DNA of 64,000 bases from Cycas panzhihuaensis (lineage: Eukaryota; Cycadophyta): contig CM041465.1 of NCBI GenBank assembly GCA_023213395.1, positions 161,455,741-161,519,740 of the forward strand, read 5' to 3'. Below the pieces are notes generated by a model, which did no database searches, was not told where the DNA came from, and worked only from the letters and a program-made list of their open reading frames with translations. Shown in pieces: positions 22,856 through 35,673 of this stretch (the first letter of the stretch is position 1; each line of letters begins with the position of its first letter). The translations under genes were made by a program, and so were the position numbers.

Positions 22856-25144
22856 GATTGTAAGTATACCTCTAAATAATGTCCCCATTTTACAATGCCT
22901 ATTAATCCATCTCAACAAAATTTATCATGTATCATATCCCTCATATCACTAACTTCATTATCATATCATCACCTTCTCTATCCCTCATATTGCCAAATAG
23001 TCAACGAGTATCTGAACCACATCCTTTACCATCAAATCAATGCCTCATAACTTTCATAATGATCATACATTCCATATGTCGTCATTAAATCACCAAGATA
23101 CATACTTCTCTTAATTTCCCAAAAACATAACTCATGCTACTACACCACTCAACAAAGTTTGCTTCCCTACAATTTATGTATCTTCAACAAAAGTTGTCCT
23201 TCTTTGTCCATTCAGTCAATTAAGAAACACACCATCAAACATGACTTCTTATTGCCCTTCTCTTGCCCTATCTTGCCCATGTCATGTCCTCAAACTCCTA
23301 AATTAATTTTCTATATAACTCACATGTAATAAGCATCTCATTTCCTTAAATCATAATTTTCTTGCCCTCAAATTTGCCCATAAAGCTCCTTCACATAAAT
23401 CACATTCAAGAAGCACTAAGTTGCCATATACCATCCAACTCATTCATGAAAACATATGCATTATCGCTTCGTCACTATGTTAACATCATAATAGCTCTCT
23501 CATACAAATACATATAAGAAAGCACTCAAATTGCCATTAAATAATCACCATCATGTACCTCATATCACCAATAGAGTGCCAAATACATTCACATCAACAT
23601 GACTTAATGTCATCTTACATCGTAAAAGTACTCTCCCATGTACAACATATGCAAAAGAGACTCAAACAATCACCTCATATTATAGCATCTCCTAACTTAT
23701 TCTCTCATGTAAACCATATGAAAGAAACCACCATGCCAATGTCAAATAACACCACCTCATTGCTAATTAAAGGTGTAAAAATAATACTCCCATCACCTCA
23801 TAAATACCTCATATCTCTACACTATAACATCTTAACGAGATTGATAAACTAAAAGAAGATAAAACACTTTACATAAAGATACCTTTAATCAAATAATTAA
23901 ACTAATATAAAAGGATTAATATTAGCATATGATTACAAAGGTGTACCTTTAATAAAATCAGGTATTGAAATATCAAGATTTATTATGGTTATAAAATCAC
24001 AAATCATAAACACCAAAAAATGACTTTATAAAAATAAAAAATGCGATAGCGCAATGGACAATATTGATAATATATCAAAATATATATTAAATATCATTGA
24101 TATTCATTAATCACAACCATAAGTAGGGTGAATTATATTTGAATAATCAAATGTTATAATTAAGTGAATTTCAAACACAGTAAATGGAAGCTATAAATAT
24201 TGAAATATATAAAAGGTGATGATTGAATTCATTAACATGCACAGGCCAATTAAAATCATCATGCAATCAATGAGATATATATTTAGATGATGATCAAAAT
24301 TATCAAACTATGGCAATAAAAAGATAGGTGGTTGGGTGAAACAAAAAAACTAATTAAATCATTTCGATAGTGGCGGTAGTTCAAATATAATTATGGCTAG
24401 CTAACAGGTGAGCAGAGAGAAGGGATTAAAGATTCATTATGTAGATCCAGATGAAATTAGAGGGAGAGCTAACAAAAAATAATTGATCAAAAGTATATAT
24501 AAATCTGGCATCAAAACTTGATGGCAATAATAGAAATCTCAAAGAGCATTTCATAACAACATCACAACTAGGTAGTGATAACAGAAATCTCATAAAGTAT
24601 TTCATAATATAAAATATACAAATAAGTATAGCATCATAATAATACAAAAAATATTAATGAAAAGTGAATAATAATTAAAAAATACCTTTCTTTAGGCAGA
24701 AGTGAAGAAGAATAGTAGTATCCAATGAAGATAGTGGCAAAGACGAACAATGTCAGTAGCTCCAACAAGGGTTTCAACTGAACTGAAGATATCACTTCTT
24801 GAATAAGTACAATAGTGACTCCTCAATTTAGACTTTAAGGAGGCATGGCTTTCTGAACATAATGATACTTATTCATTTCACGAATCTGCAATGGCCTTAC
24901 TAGGTTTTTCACTCTTCGATAGCTTAACTAAGGGCTGACAGCATAATAAATGGGTGCACTACTCCTCTTCATACATGGGTAGCCTCAAACATCTCAATAG
25001 ACATCAAAATCACCTTCACATAATCACAGGGCTTCTACAGGCTCAACAACAGTTGTAAGAGGAATAGGCATTATCAAACAAAAAATGGGCACCTACTCAC
25101 ACACTAGAATTAGAGTTTCATCAACTAACACCTCATTCAACCTA
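22856..25144 (-). other. Long leader of the first gag-only element
   Basis: About 2.3 kb between primer site and gag with no recognisable coding domain on either strand. The plus strand around 23050-23860 is rich in short CAT and CTC words. Pol remnants were specifically looked for and not found. Confidence 0.6.
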
Positions 25145-25156
25145 GCTCTGATACCA
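25139..25156 (-). other. Primer binding site of the first gag-only element
   Basis: Minus strand TGGTATCAGAGCTAGGTT. It matches the complement of the plant initiator tRNA-Met 3' end at 17 of 18 bases, the best preserved primer site in the window, and abuts the LTR. Confidence 0.88.
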
Positions 25157-25391
25157 TATTGGAAAGCAAATCTATAATAAGATAGTATATTCGCGAAGCA
25201 GAAACAAACACCTCAGGATCGAACGATACCCGTAAGGTACCTCAAATTGTATTAACATCATTCAAAACATCCTTATAGTAGATACATTATATGATACACT
25301 ATGTGTATATTTATAATACATGACATGATAATGAGAGTGGGACCTACTTGCATGTGGGAGAAAACAAAGGTGCATTACTAATATTCTAATA
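25157..25391 (-). repeat. 5' LTR of the first gag-only element
   Basis: 235 bp, plus-strand start TATTGGAAAGC (TG changed to TA) and end ATTCTAATA. Carries about 50 bp near 25225-25280 missing from the other LTR. Confidence 0.85.
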
Positions 25392-25820
25392 GAGTAGCCT
25401 AGTATATCTTTTGAGCCTTTACATCATCTAATAGGATGTTTTCATGAATATGTGTGCATTATCACATCTCTTAATATACCTAGTATGTGAAACTTTATAT
25501 GGGTCTATTTATCATTAATGCTAAACATTATATATATGAATAATCATGTATTCCAACACCCATGCCTAGCACATCTATCAAACCTACCCTATTCTTTGAC
25601 CATTCCATGTTAACTAGTAAAGAAAAGAGGAATCATAGTAAGACTATCCCTTCTAATATCAAAATCCACAAGGAGGGTATCAACATCAAATGATGTATTA
25701 TTAACAAAGAGTCCTTAGTTAATATTATTCCTCTTCAACTTCTGGAAGACCCAGAGATATCAACATATAAGATTATCAATTGAGTATATCAAGGTTATGA
25801 AGAAAATTAAAAGACTCTAA

Positions 25821-26033
25821 TTGACTAGGTCACTCTTCCCACTCATATTAGTAGGGAGGACAATCATGGCAAATGTTACTATCCTTGATCTTGACTTAGA
25901 ATTCAATATGTTATTAGGTCAGCCATGGATTAGTCAAATATTAATAATTTACTTTTTTACTTTTAATAAGCTTAAGTTCATACGTGATGGCAAGCTCAAG
26001 GTCATCAAGCATAAGAGCAAGCCTATCAGATAG
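25821..26033 (+). pseudogene. Gypsy protease C-terminal relic
   Basis: A 70-codon open frame with NVTILDLDLEFNMLLGQPWI, the conserved C-terminal part of gypsy retropepsins (YN.LLGRPWIH), followed by KLKFIRDGKLKVIKHKSKP, the usual linker to RT. The active-site Asp box should lie upstream of 25821 but is not readable. The start codon given by the open frame has no meaning, since the protein was part of a polyprotein. Confidence 0.6.
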
Positions 26034-26989
26034 TTTGTTTCCCTTTTTAACATAATTTTCAAGGAAGGAGAATCTTCTTCTCCTTTCAACTCACTATGCT
26101 TTAAACAATATTTCACTATTGAACCAATTCTAAAAGGAGATGAAGAAGAGGCAATAGAGGTTCATATCATCACCATGATTTTGGAGGGAAAGCTTCCCAC
26201 TAGGTGATTTGAAGGAGGAACATATGATCACCATGACTTTTCCACAAGGTGATCCTCCTTTGACTCACTATGTGAGAGGCCTACCCTTTAATAATGAAGA
26301 GGATTCTCCCTCTCATGTTGATCTCTCTTTTGATCCTATCCATTAGCCTATTCATAACACATAATTTGACCTTATTTTCCACCTTGAATAGGACTTTACA
26401 ACCTAAGTGGGTCTTACACATGAGGTATCCACCCTTATCGACATCCTTTCTCATGCCTTTGACACCTCACTACAAGAGCATTTCACATTTGATCTACCTC
26501 TTTCTAATCCTCCATATGAGGAGAATCTAGTTCCAAGTGCTAGTCTTAGCCTTAATCACTTTAGAGGCCATCTTGATACATTTAGTAGGAGCCTCTCCTA
26601 GCCTCCTACCTAATCATCATAGACTTGGCTTCTCCAAATATATCTAGCTTCATCACCCTTAGTAAGTGTAAGCTAAGACTCTCACATTCCTCCTTCATTA
26701 GAGCCTACACCCCTTCACTTCAAGGAGTGTAACACCATGCTAGTTGTGGAAACCATTGATACTGACTTTAAAATTGATGGTAAAAATAAAGTAATCAAAG
26801 TGGGAAATGATTACTTGGCATTCAATGTCTAATAATTCAAGGAACTCTTTAGGGAGTTCTCTATAATCTTTGTGTGGTAATATAGTGACATGAAAATTTT
26901 ACACCTTGATATCAGTCCATAATATCACCACCATTATTGGGGCTAGACCTAAGTAATAAAAGTAGAGGCCCATCCACACTCACCTTTGT

Positions 26990-28180
26990 ATGACAATCAA
27001 GTAAGAAGGTAAGAAGCTATTCAAAGTTGATTTTATCAAGACAATGGACTATTCTTAATGGGTATCAAACATTATTCCTATCGTAAAAAAGAATGGTGTG
27101 ATTTGGATTAGCATTGATTTTTGTGACCTTAATGATTTATATCCCAAGGATAATTTTCCATTGCCATTTCCTAACCAAATTTAGGAGAAAACTATAGGCT
27201 TTAAAGCGATGTCTCCCATGCATAGTTTGTCAGCATATAATTAGATTCTTATCTCACCCAAGGATCATCAAAAAATGGTAATCCCTATGCTATGGGGCAT
27301 ATTTTCTTATAAGGGCATGCCATTTTCCCTTAAGAATATTAGGGCAACTTACTAGTATACCATGACTTTCATCTTTTATAAATTGATTAGTGTCACAATC
27401 ACTATCTACCTTGATGACATATTAGGGTTGTTATGATTTTATAATCTAAGAATTATTTTTTAAAGATGTTGTAAGTATCAATTGTGCCTTACCTCTAACA
27501 AATATATGTTTGCCATCATATCAAGAAAGATACTCGAAAACATCATTTAAAGAAATGGTATCTAGGTAGATCCTAATAAAGTCAACACCATAATTACAAT
27601 TCCTCTACTACATAATAAAAAAATAAATCAAGTCATTTCTTAGAAGACTTAGATTCCTTTAAATATTCATTATTGATTTCATTCTAAATTTGGAGCCACT
27701 TATAAATCTCCTTAAAAGGTGGGGCTTTCTCTTAAATGGACATTAGTCATCCAAGATTCATTTGAAAACCTTAAGAAATCATTTATTTCTACTCCCACTC
27801 TTACTCTGCTAGAGTTTGCCAAACCTTTCATCTTATATACCTTTTCCACCAAGGAATCCCTCAAGGGTATGCTTGCCCAAGAAGGTGAATTTGGGTAAGT
27901 GTGAGCTCTCCACTTCATTAGTTACATGTTAGTGGACATAAAAATGAATTGTTCCCTATTTAAAAAGGAGTGGTTGGCCTTAGTCTTTGTGATTAAGAAA
28001 TTACAATATTATTTACTAAATAATACCATGCTTATCATTATATAGTTAAACCCCTTCACCACATATTTACTATAGCTAATCTTATTAGGTAAGCAAGTAA
28101 ATGGGCCTTATTATTCCAATAATTTTACTTATGAATCATCAATCACAAGTAAAATAAAGGCATCATTATTGTTGAATAGC
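26990..28180 (+). pseudogene. pol: Gypsy reverse transcriptase and RNase H relic
   Basis: RT entry reads SNIIPIVKKNGVIWISIDF then CDLNDLYPKDNFPLP (27060-27170), equal to the gypsy VANIVPV.KKNG..R.C.DFRDLN...PKD.FPLP signature. Next come GMPFSLKNIRATY (27320) and IYLDDILG (27406), the Y-x-D-D box with Val replaced by Leu. RNase H follows: PFILYTFSTKESLKGMLAQE (27827-27886, first Asp not conserved) and SLFKKEWLALVFVIKKLQYY (27957-28014), then a relic of the tether ...LLGKQVNGPY. Numerous stops, mostly TAG/TAA at Gln or Trp positions. Confidence 0.78.
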
Positions 28181-28379
28181 TTATTACAACACCTCTTCCC
28201 AATATGGCTGACAACATCATCAGTGATATGCTCTTGAATAAGCACATCTTCTAGGTAGATATTATCCTTAACAAAATTAAAACACAATAGTATGATGATA
28301 TCTAAACTTACCTATAAGATAAAACCTACCCTTAGAATACCTCTTTAAAGAAAAGGAAGAGAGTTACAATAGTTGTGCA

Positions 28380-29491
28380 TCATTACCTACTTCTCGATGA
28401 GATCCTTTACAAGTGCTCCTTCAATGGAACCTTGTTGAGATGGCTTACTCCTTCATAAGTATCAGTTGCTCTAACTAAATGTCATGATAGCATACATAAT
28501 GGGCACTTTGGTGGTTAGTCTACTACCTAACACATTCTTTGAATGTGGGATTTCTAACCTACTCTATTTAAAGATGTCTATATCCATATATAAAAATATG
28601 AGAAGTGTTAAGCATACTCCTCCTTAATTCATCATCTAAGCACTTCACTGAGAGTTGTCCTCTCATTGTGGTCATTTTTCCAATGGGGTCTTAACCTCAT
28701 TAGACAATTATATCCTCCATTTTCTAATATTCATAAGTTTATCCTAACTACCATTAAGTACTTCACAAGATAGAGTGAAGTTATTCTATTAAGCACTATG
28801 ACTATGAAGGTGGTTGCCACTTTTATCTTCTAATATATTATTTATAGATTTAGGGTCCCTAATGTCATTATAACAAATAATAGGACCTTATTCTACAACA
28901 CCTATATTGATGAGTTATGCAACAAATTCAATATCACCCATAAGACATCATCCTTGTACTACCAATAAGATAATGACTAGATTGAAGCCTTTAATAAAAC
29001 ATTAGATAATAGTTTGACTAAAATAGTAGCCACTTCCCATCAAGATTGGTAATCCTAACCTTTTTCCTAGCTTATGGGAATATTGCACTTCTATATGAAA
29101 TGTGATGGGAATAACTCCATTTTCCTTAGTCTATGATATTGAAGTTATTCTACTCTTAGAGGTTGAGATTCTTTCCCTTCAAGTGTCACTCAAGAATTTA
29201 AGTTATAAAGAATGGTTAAGGTAGTCTAGGATACCAAAACTTAAAAAGATGGATAAGACTTACCTTGAGGCATATCAAAAGAACCTAGCTTCTAAAAGTA
29301 GATTCCAAGCCACTCATGACAAGTATCTTAGGCCTAGGAAATTTCATATGGGTAAGAAAGTGCTTAAGTTAGAGTACCTCCATGATCAGAAGTGTAAGTT
29401 TAATCCCAACTGGGCCAATCCTTACTTGGTAATTAAAGATTTAGATAATGGAGTTTACTACCTATCCATCCTAGAATGCTTTGAATTCTAA
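28380..29491 (+). pseudogene. pol: Gypsy integrase relic
   Basis: ALTKCHDSIHNGHFGG (28470) matches the HHCC zinc entry (E-C-H-D-G..GGHF); C-x2-C is partly lost near 28605. The core shows ILTTIKYFTR*SEVILL (28740), where the first catalytic Asp of ATDYFT is Ile/Lys, and FRVPNVIITNNRTLFYN (28850), where the second Asp is Asn. The C-terminal piece 29249-29491 is an open frame: YLRPRKFHMGKKVLKLEYL...NPNWANPYLVIKDLDNG, a GPY/F-like module. The enzyme is inactive. Confidence 0.72.
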
Positions 29492-29700
29492 AAATGTATT
29501 AATTTATAATACTTACAATAATATTATGCTTAGGAAGATCAAGCAATTTTTCTCTAAAATGAGAGTAAATCACATATGCTCCGCAATGAGCCTAAACTAC
29601 ATTCTCCTCCTCCCTCTCCTCTCCCCACCTAAAAAAATCCTTATGCTTGGGAGCACGAGGTCCTCATGTCTTCCTAAGGGCATGAGGTAGTTGGAACATT

Positions 29701-32700
29701 GAAATGGAAATTAGTGATGATATGGATTAAAGTGTTATAAACATAAGAATAGAAGAAGGTACTTAAAAGAATAAACCACGGTGATAATTGAAGGCCAAGG
29801 AGGGCCTTGGAAGGGTACAAGTTCCTAAAAGTTTCTTGCACTTAAAAAAATCCAAGGGAGAATCTAACATGCCTTGGGAGATTTGTTGCTTATCAAATAG
29901 ATTCTTTAACTTATTTAATGGGTGACTAGCCTCCCTTTAAGAAGTGTGGTATGAACATTAGTCAACTAAGACCACCTAATGATGACAGGTATTTCTATAA
30001 CTCTTCTTAGTCACATTTTTTAGGTTGCATTTGACTTCCCCTTTAGGGGGGTTAACATAATTTAGATTTTCATTCCCAAGGAATTGGTGTTGATTATTTT
30101 ATTAAGTGATCTTAAACATTAGACAAAACTAAGTAATCTCAAACTCTTAAGGATGGGATACTAATACCTTTTGGTTTCTCTCTTTTAATTTTAGGATGTT
30201 TCTCTAATTTTCAACATATTTCTACTTTCCATTTTAGAGTTTTTCTTATATATAATTAAGTATAAATGATGTGTATAAATCAATCCCTCTAAAATTTTAA
30301 GAAAAGAAAAAAAAATCATAAATTTACAAAAAGAATACAAAAAGTAAGTGTGTGTTTTCCTTTTTCATTTTTCTCCGTTTGGTGTTATCCCCATTAGAAC
30401 CTCTTTATCCTAGCTCATCTTGGCAGGATGGTGCCTAGTTATGCATTTAAAAAGTCAAGTCCTCCATCTATATGGCATTCCCTATAATCTAGTTGAGACC
30501 TATATTCAATGAACTTGCACTTTCTTTAGTCATCCCTACTCACACTAAGGCATTCTTCTTTAACATGTGTTAAAAATCTATTAGTATACCTTCTTTCTCA
30601 AGTTGATTCTCTATGTGGTTAAGCAAATGATGGTTTTCCCTCACTTGATAGATTTTTTAGTTTTATCCTACCAATGCTTTATTCACACTACTCGCTTGGT
30701 ATATTACATACTCCTTGTTATAGTTAATCTTCTTAGTTTGCTCAAGTTCCTTCCCTAAGGTTTATTGTCCAATGCCTCTCATCCTATAATAACTCAAAGT
30801 CACCTTGATCGAATATCCCTTACACTACCCTCGATTAATCCTTCAAGGACTTGGTCTTAGTCTTTTCATTACCCATGCTTCATCTAGTAGCATCCTTACT
30901 ATACATCTAATGCCCCATGGTTAGGTTAATCACTGTTGTACCTTTTAAAACCAAATACCCTCAATAACCATCATGCCTTGATGAATGTCATATCTCAACT
31001 ATAGTCAACTTGTCCCCTAAGGTAAGTATGAGACTAGACAAAGTGCATCATCTAGAAAATAAGTTTAGTAATGTGTAGTTTATCGTGACCCTTATTTAAA
31101 CTATTACATGGAATGATACCCTTCCCTCCCCTCCTTAAAAAGAGAGAGAGAGAGAAATGAGAGAAGATCTGTATATATGTATATAGACCCTTCACCTTCC
31201 TAGTATTTAGGATAAGTCATATGTTGACTTCATCTCTACCTATAATTACAAAATTTAGATCTAACTGTATGTATTATCTAAGGCCTTTAAACCCAATTGC
31301 TTGGGCCAACTATAGCCTAAATTGAGATCAAATCCTATTTAGTGTTTGGGGAGATCTAAAATCACTTATTTTAAAAGGTGTAAACTTAGTAAGGAAATTG
31401 AACCATAGGGCACACTCCCTTTATGGTTTTATAGTCAAAGCTAAGTTTCCCGATCCTTATCCTTATTGGTTAATTCCCATATCATCCTTATAATTAATAA
31501 TTTATCTTTGGGTTATTATCCCTTTTTCCCATGGCATTGAATATTCATGCTAATAAGAAAGCTAGGTGAACCTAGGACCATCCATTATCACTTGGATTAT
31601 CCATGATCAATTAGGAAATGTCATCACTTATACTAGGGTCTTCCTCCCTCAAGCAACCAATAATATAGTTGAGTATATAGTTATCATGGGTACCATAAGT
31701 GATGCTCTATAGTTTCACTCTAGTCCTATCAATCTATCCTTTAACTCAAAAATCATCGTTACTAGTTGTAATATATCTATGAAGGTCACTTTAATCACTT
31801 ATGCACCCTCATAATTATTATCTCATCATTACTCCTCAATTCTCTTCATTTTCTATTTAACACCTTCTCTATAGTCAGAATATAGAAGTTGACTCCCTTG
31901 TATCTTACATGATCAATCACTATCATTTATAACCTTGCCACTTTAAGTTAGGGGTATCAACACTCCATGATGAGTATAAAGTAGTTGCTTCCCCCAAGAC
32001 TTATGCTTAGGGGCATCATTGTCTCCATAATGAGAATAAAATATGTCTTTGAAATTCCACCTACTAAAGAGCCTAAATTATGCTAGTCCCCATCATGCAC
32101 TCATAATAGATAAACACTCTATAATAAGTATAAACTGAATATAGATGACATATCCAAAAATCCAAAAAAATAAATATTAATAAAAACTTAAAACATCTAT
32201 ATCGTTATGCATAACTATAAAAATATACTCATGCACAATTTAAGAGGCTAATCATCAAGGGGATATGAGGGGGAATAAGAGATAGAGAGAATGAGACAAT
32301 ACACTTCACATCAAAAATAAGAAGGATTCCACTATATATACACAAATATCAAAGTAATACAACATATATAATACAATAGTATAATATGTCATGGTCCTTT
32401 AACTTCCATGGGCATGTACGTATTACTCAAAGTTGAGCTTATATAATCACATCCTTATGCCCATGGAGTGGACTCGTATCCTCATCCCCTTTGTCCTCTC
32501 CTAACACTACCCTTGTCACTCATGTTGAGCTACTATCATGGTCACAATAGTGGTGGTTGTTGTTATATGTTGGTTTGCCTACCCCTAAGCTAGTGAGTGT
32601 GTGTGTAGGATGCCTCACTCCTATGAGTATGTGTTTAGGGATAATGGATACTCTGGCTTTATGAGTGTGTGGGCGTTGGCTATCCCCATACCTAGGCTAG

Positions 32701-34651
32701 TATCACTTATTACATATACTCCCTCTCACTCTCTACAACCTTTAACTATGCCTCTAGCCCACTTAGTTCTACCTCTCACACTACTAACTATGCTCATAAG
32801 TTTACCTCCCATGTAGCTAGTTATACCCATTACACTACCTATTGCATAATCGTTTATGTCTCCAATTCTTAATACATATTATGTGCTTTGATTGTTGATC
32901 TAGAATGTCATGTATGGCAACCCTAAAACTTGGGATCACCCTCACATCACATGAGATCCTCCTATGGGCTTTACATAAATGGCGAGAGGTCATCAAGTGT
33001 CCATCTCAAAAACATTGCCTCCATCAACTCATTAACTATATATTAACTATGAATGATGAGTCAATGCCATCTATACAAGTGTATAAGTCACTAAAAATAT
33101 GTAGATCAGTAATAGCTTAGTAAGAGGAATAAATGAAAAGCAACAAAAGTAAATGCATACCCCCATTAGATAACTTAAAGGCCTCAATTGGGTTAGCTCA
33201 GTGTTAGATCCTATGTCTATCTCCTCCCTCACCTATAACTCCCTCCTATGGAGGACAAGGAACACCCTCCCCTCTAGTTAGCTACCCCACTCTGCCAACC
33301 ACTCCATTTGTCCTAGCCAACTACTATAGGTTTTCCATGGCCTCGACATCTAAATGGGGTACCTATCACCTCCACCCATTACATCACCACCTACCTTGCC
33401 ATCTAATAGGGGCACTTACCACCCTCCACCTACTGCTCTACCACCAGCCCTATCACCTACTAGAAGTACATGCACTACTACCTCTACTACATCAACATCA
33501 TAATCAAACCATGGCAGTATACCCTCATATGGGTTTTCCACTAAGTAATCTAAAGCTATATGATCTAGTTGGGGGTACTATAAACTCCTTACTCTCACCT
33601 CCCATCTCACTTAAATGTATGCCCACATGTATCATTAATTTATAATTGAATCCATAATGGCAAACCTTCCTACAATTCCAACTAGGTGTGTCAAAGGAAT
33701 ATGGTTAAAAAACTAGCATGTTAAATTCGAGTTGTAAGAGAATCCACCCATACCATTATGGTGAATCCTTATCAACTAGTGGTTCATACTCTTCATAATA
33801 TACTCATCATAATTTAGTCACACTCTAACCTCACACTATTAAATGACCCTTACCCACTAGTTAAGTAAGCTCATATAGTTTTGTATCCTTACTATACAAA
33901 ACATGATAATTAGGACAAGCACCTTTCAAATGGTGGGGATGCACTATGCTTACATAAATACCATGGCAACTATATTACCCTACCATGTTAGTCATGTACT
34001 AGCTTGTTATTATCAGATGATCCTCCTCAATCACCTCTATTAATATTATGAGTTGTCCTCTTCATGGAACACTCAATATCTTCCTTATATTTTGAGTGAT
34101 AATCCTAATATTACCCATTCCTCCAGATCCAAATACATTCTCTCTTAGGGTCTAATGGTTGATCAAATCCACTAAAAATCCATGGCCTATCACTAACTAG
34201 ATGGACTTATTATTCTTAGGAAACCCACACCAATAGAGTGTTTATTGCCCAATAAGAGTAAGATGCTTAAGGAATGTATCTACATGCATGAGTTCCTACA
34301 AAATATAAATGAAAGACAAAAGTTAATATAGCATCATATTAGGAAGAAATAGATGAAATTTAAGCTAAAATACCAAATTTTATTTATCACATTTTTAACT
34401 AAAAAGCATAATTATACAATAAAAAATGTGATGACTTAACACAAAAATGTAATAATAGAAAATTAAAATGCAATAATTAAGCCCAAAATTGTGATATTAT
34501 GGTCAAATATATGATGAATTTATACATAAAATATAATCTTCAACTTAAAAACATGATAAAATACTTTATTATAGTTTATGTTTGTTTCTTGTATTTTGTG
34601 TAGCTTATTTTACTTTTTCTATTATTATCTCATATGTTAGAAAATAATCTC
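29701..34651. other. Unassigned AT-rich DNA
   Basis: I see no coding domain with confidence. A CT-rich strand bias covers about 33190-33500. A (GA)n run lies at 31141-31157, and a degenerate repeat of about 57 bp (ATGATGAGTATAAA / ATAATGAGAATAAA) is at 31965-32045. The start probably holds the gypsy relic's 3' untranslated region and LTR, but no pair was found. Confidence 0.4.
33190..33500 (+). other. Pyrimidine-rich stretch, Pro/His/Leu-rich in translation
   Basis: Dense CC, CT and CAC words on the plus strand. One frame (33337-33645) reads as a His/Leu-rich peptide and another as a Pro/Thr/Ser-rich one (PPPITSPPTLPSN). No family recognised; it may be low-complexity gag tail or plain skewed DNA. 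Confidence 0.3.
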
Positions 34652-34886
<235 letters not shown>

Positions 34887-35093
34887 GTTTAAATGCACTA
34901 AAAACTCATTGAGCATCTCCTATGTGCTACCAGTATCTCAATATTAATTTGTAAGAGCTCACTACATGTTGATTTAATAGTTAGATATCCTAGAATACTT
35001 AGAAGTATACTATGGAAACTCTTTGAACATAATCAACATATATCATAAATTATTTAAAATGTTTAAAATATTAGAGTACAAAGCCCCTTTCTA
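34887..35093. other. Short gap
   Basis: No feature seen. Pre-insertion flank of copia element 2. Confidence 0.4.
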
Positions 35094-35098
35094 GTGTA

Positions 35099-35587
35099 TG
35101 CTAGATATGTTGAACACTTTACAAGTGTTATATAGGTATAGGTGTTACACTTGAGTCCCTTTGTAGGGTCTAGGGACCCATTGTAGGGCGCTCAAATAGG
35201 GGGTTTGGGGGGGCAGTGGGGTTTCGAGGGTGGGAGCTCTCAAGAAAAAATTTTGGGTGTCTTATGGAGGTCTTTGTTAGCCCATGGTTTATGCCCATTA
35301 TATTGTAAAACTACAAGGTGGTATCATATAATGTTGTGTCTGTATATTCTTATGTAACGACATATGTAACATGGTTATGGATGAATCTTTGATGATTTAA
35401 TGAGAAGAGTTGGGGTTTATTCATCTCTATAATTCTTTAGTTATTACTTAAATTAATAAAAGATTTATGCTTAGACTTGAATCTCCTAGTGTTCTTTATT
35501 GAGTGCTTGACTTGTTTATGATATTTGTTCTTTATATAGTTTAAAGTTATGTTATCACATTACTTCTGCAGTTATATTTTCTCTTCA
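35099..35587 (+). repeat. 5' LTR of copia element 2
   Basis: Starts TGCTAGATATG and ends CTCTTCA, 489 bp. Has a G-rich block near 35190-35225 and AATAAAAG near 35455, a likely poly-A signal. Confidence 0.88.
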
Positions 35588-35589
35588 TT

Positions 35590-35605
35590 TGGTATCAAAG
35601 TTGAG
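35590..35605 (+). other. Primer binding site of copia element 2
   Basis: TGGTATCAAAGTTGAG, two bases after the LTR. Initiator tRNA-Met type with G-to-A and C-to-T changes. Confidence 0.75.
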
Positions 35606-35673
35606 GGTTTTAGTTATGTGGGAAGCCATTTGATAAGTGGAAGCCTTGTTTAGTAAACTTGAATGTAAAGATC

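Larger units (their letters stand above)
21622..25391 (-). mobile_element. Gag-only non-autonomous LTR retrotransposon (TR-GAG-like), complete
   Basis: A complete 3770-bp minus-strand element. Right LTR (5') 25157-25391, left LTR (3') 21622-21807, primer site abutting the 5' LTR, purine tract abutting the 3' LTR, and a perfect 5-bp target duplication GAGTA at 21617-21621 and 25392-25396. Only one coding region lies inside, an intact copia-type gag; no protease, integrase, RT or RNase H trace was seen on either strand. Known plant TR-GAG elements have this plan and are thought to borrow pol from autonomous relatives. The LTRs align well outside a roughly 50-bp indel. Confidence 0.85.
21322..25558 (-). 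repeat. LTR of a minus-strand element, split by the gag-only element
   Basis: The left part (21322-21621) starts TGTGATG three bases after the primer site; the right part (25397-25558) ends TTCCAACA. Taking out the 3.77-kb insert and one copy of GAGTA leaves an LTR of about 460 bp with TG...CA ends. The insertion is therefore younger than this LTR. I could not find the partner LTR to the left. Confidence 0.5.
25559..29700 (+). mobile_element. Ty3/gypsy relic, plus strand, protease to integrase
   Basis: A decayed pol in gypsy order: protease end (25821-26033), RT (27000-27450), RNase H (27700-28170), integrase (28380-29100) and integrase C-terminus (29249-29491). Gag and 5' LTR are absent: the left side abuts the LTR that ends at 25558. 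A 3' LTR could not be delimited. The protein motifs resemble the Athila/Tat branch, since I see no chromodomain and the C-terminus has the E-x-Y-x-K-x-x...RPRKFHMGKKVLK form. Confidence 0.75.

Noticed and set aside
22888-22918. Upstream extension of the intact gag to 22918
   Set aside because: The codon at 22918 is TTG. ATG codons at 22888 and 22855 are the realistic starts, and the copia gag similarity begins after 22855.
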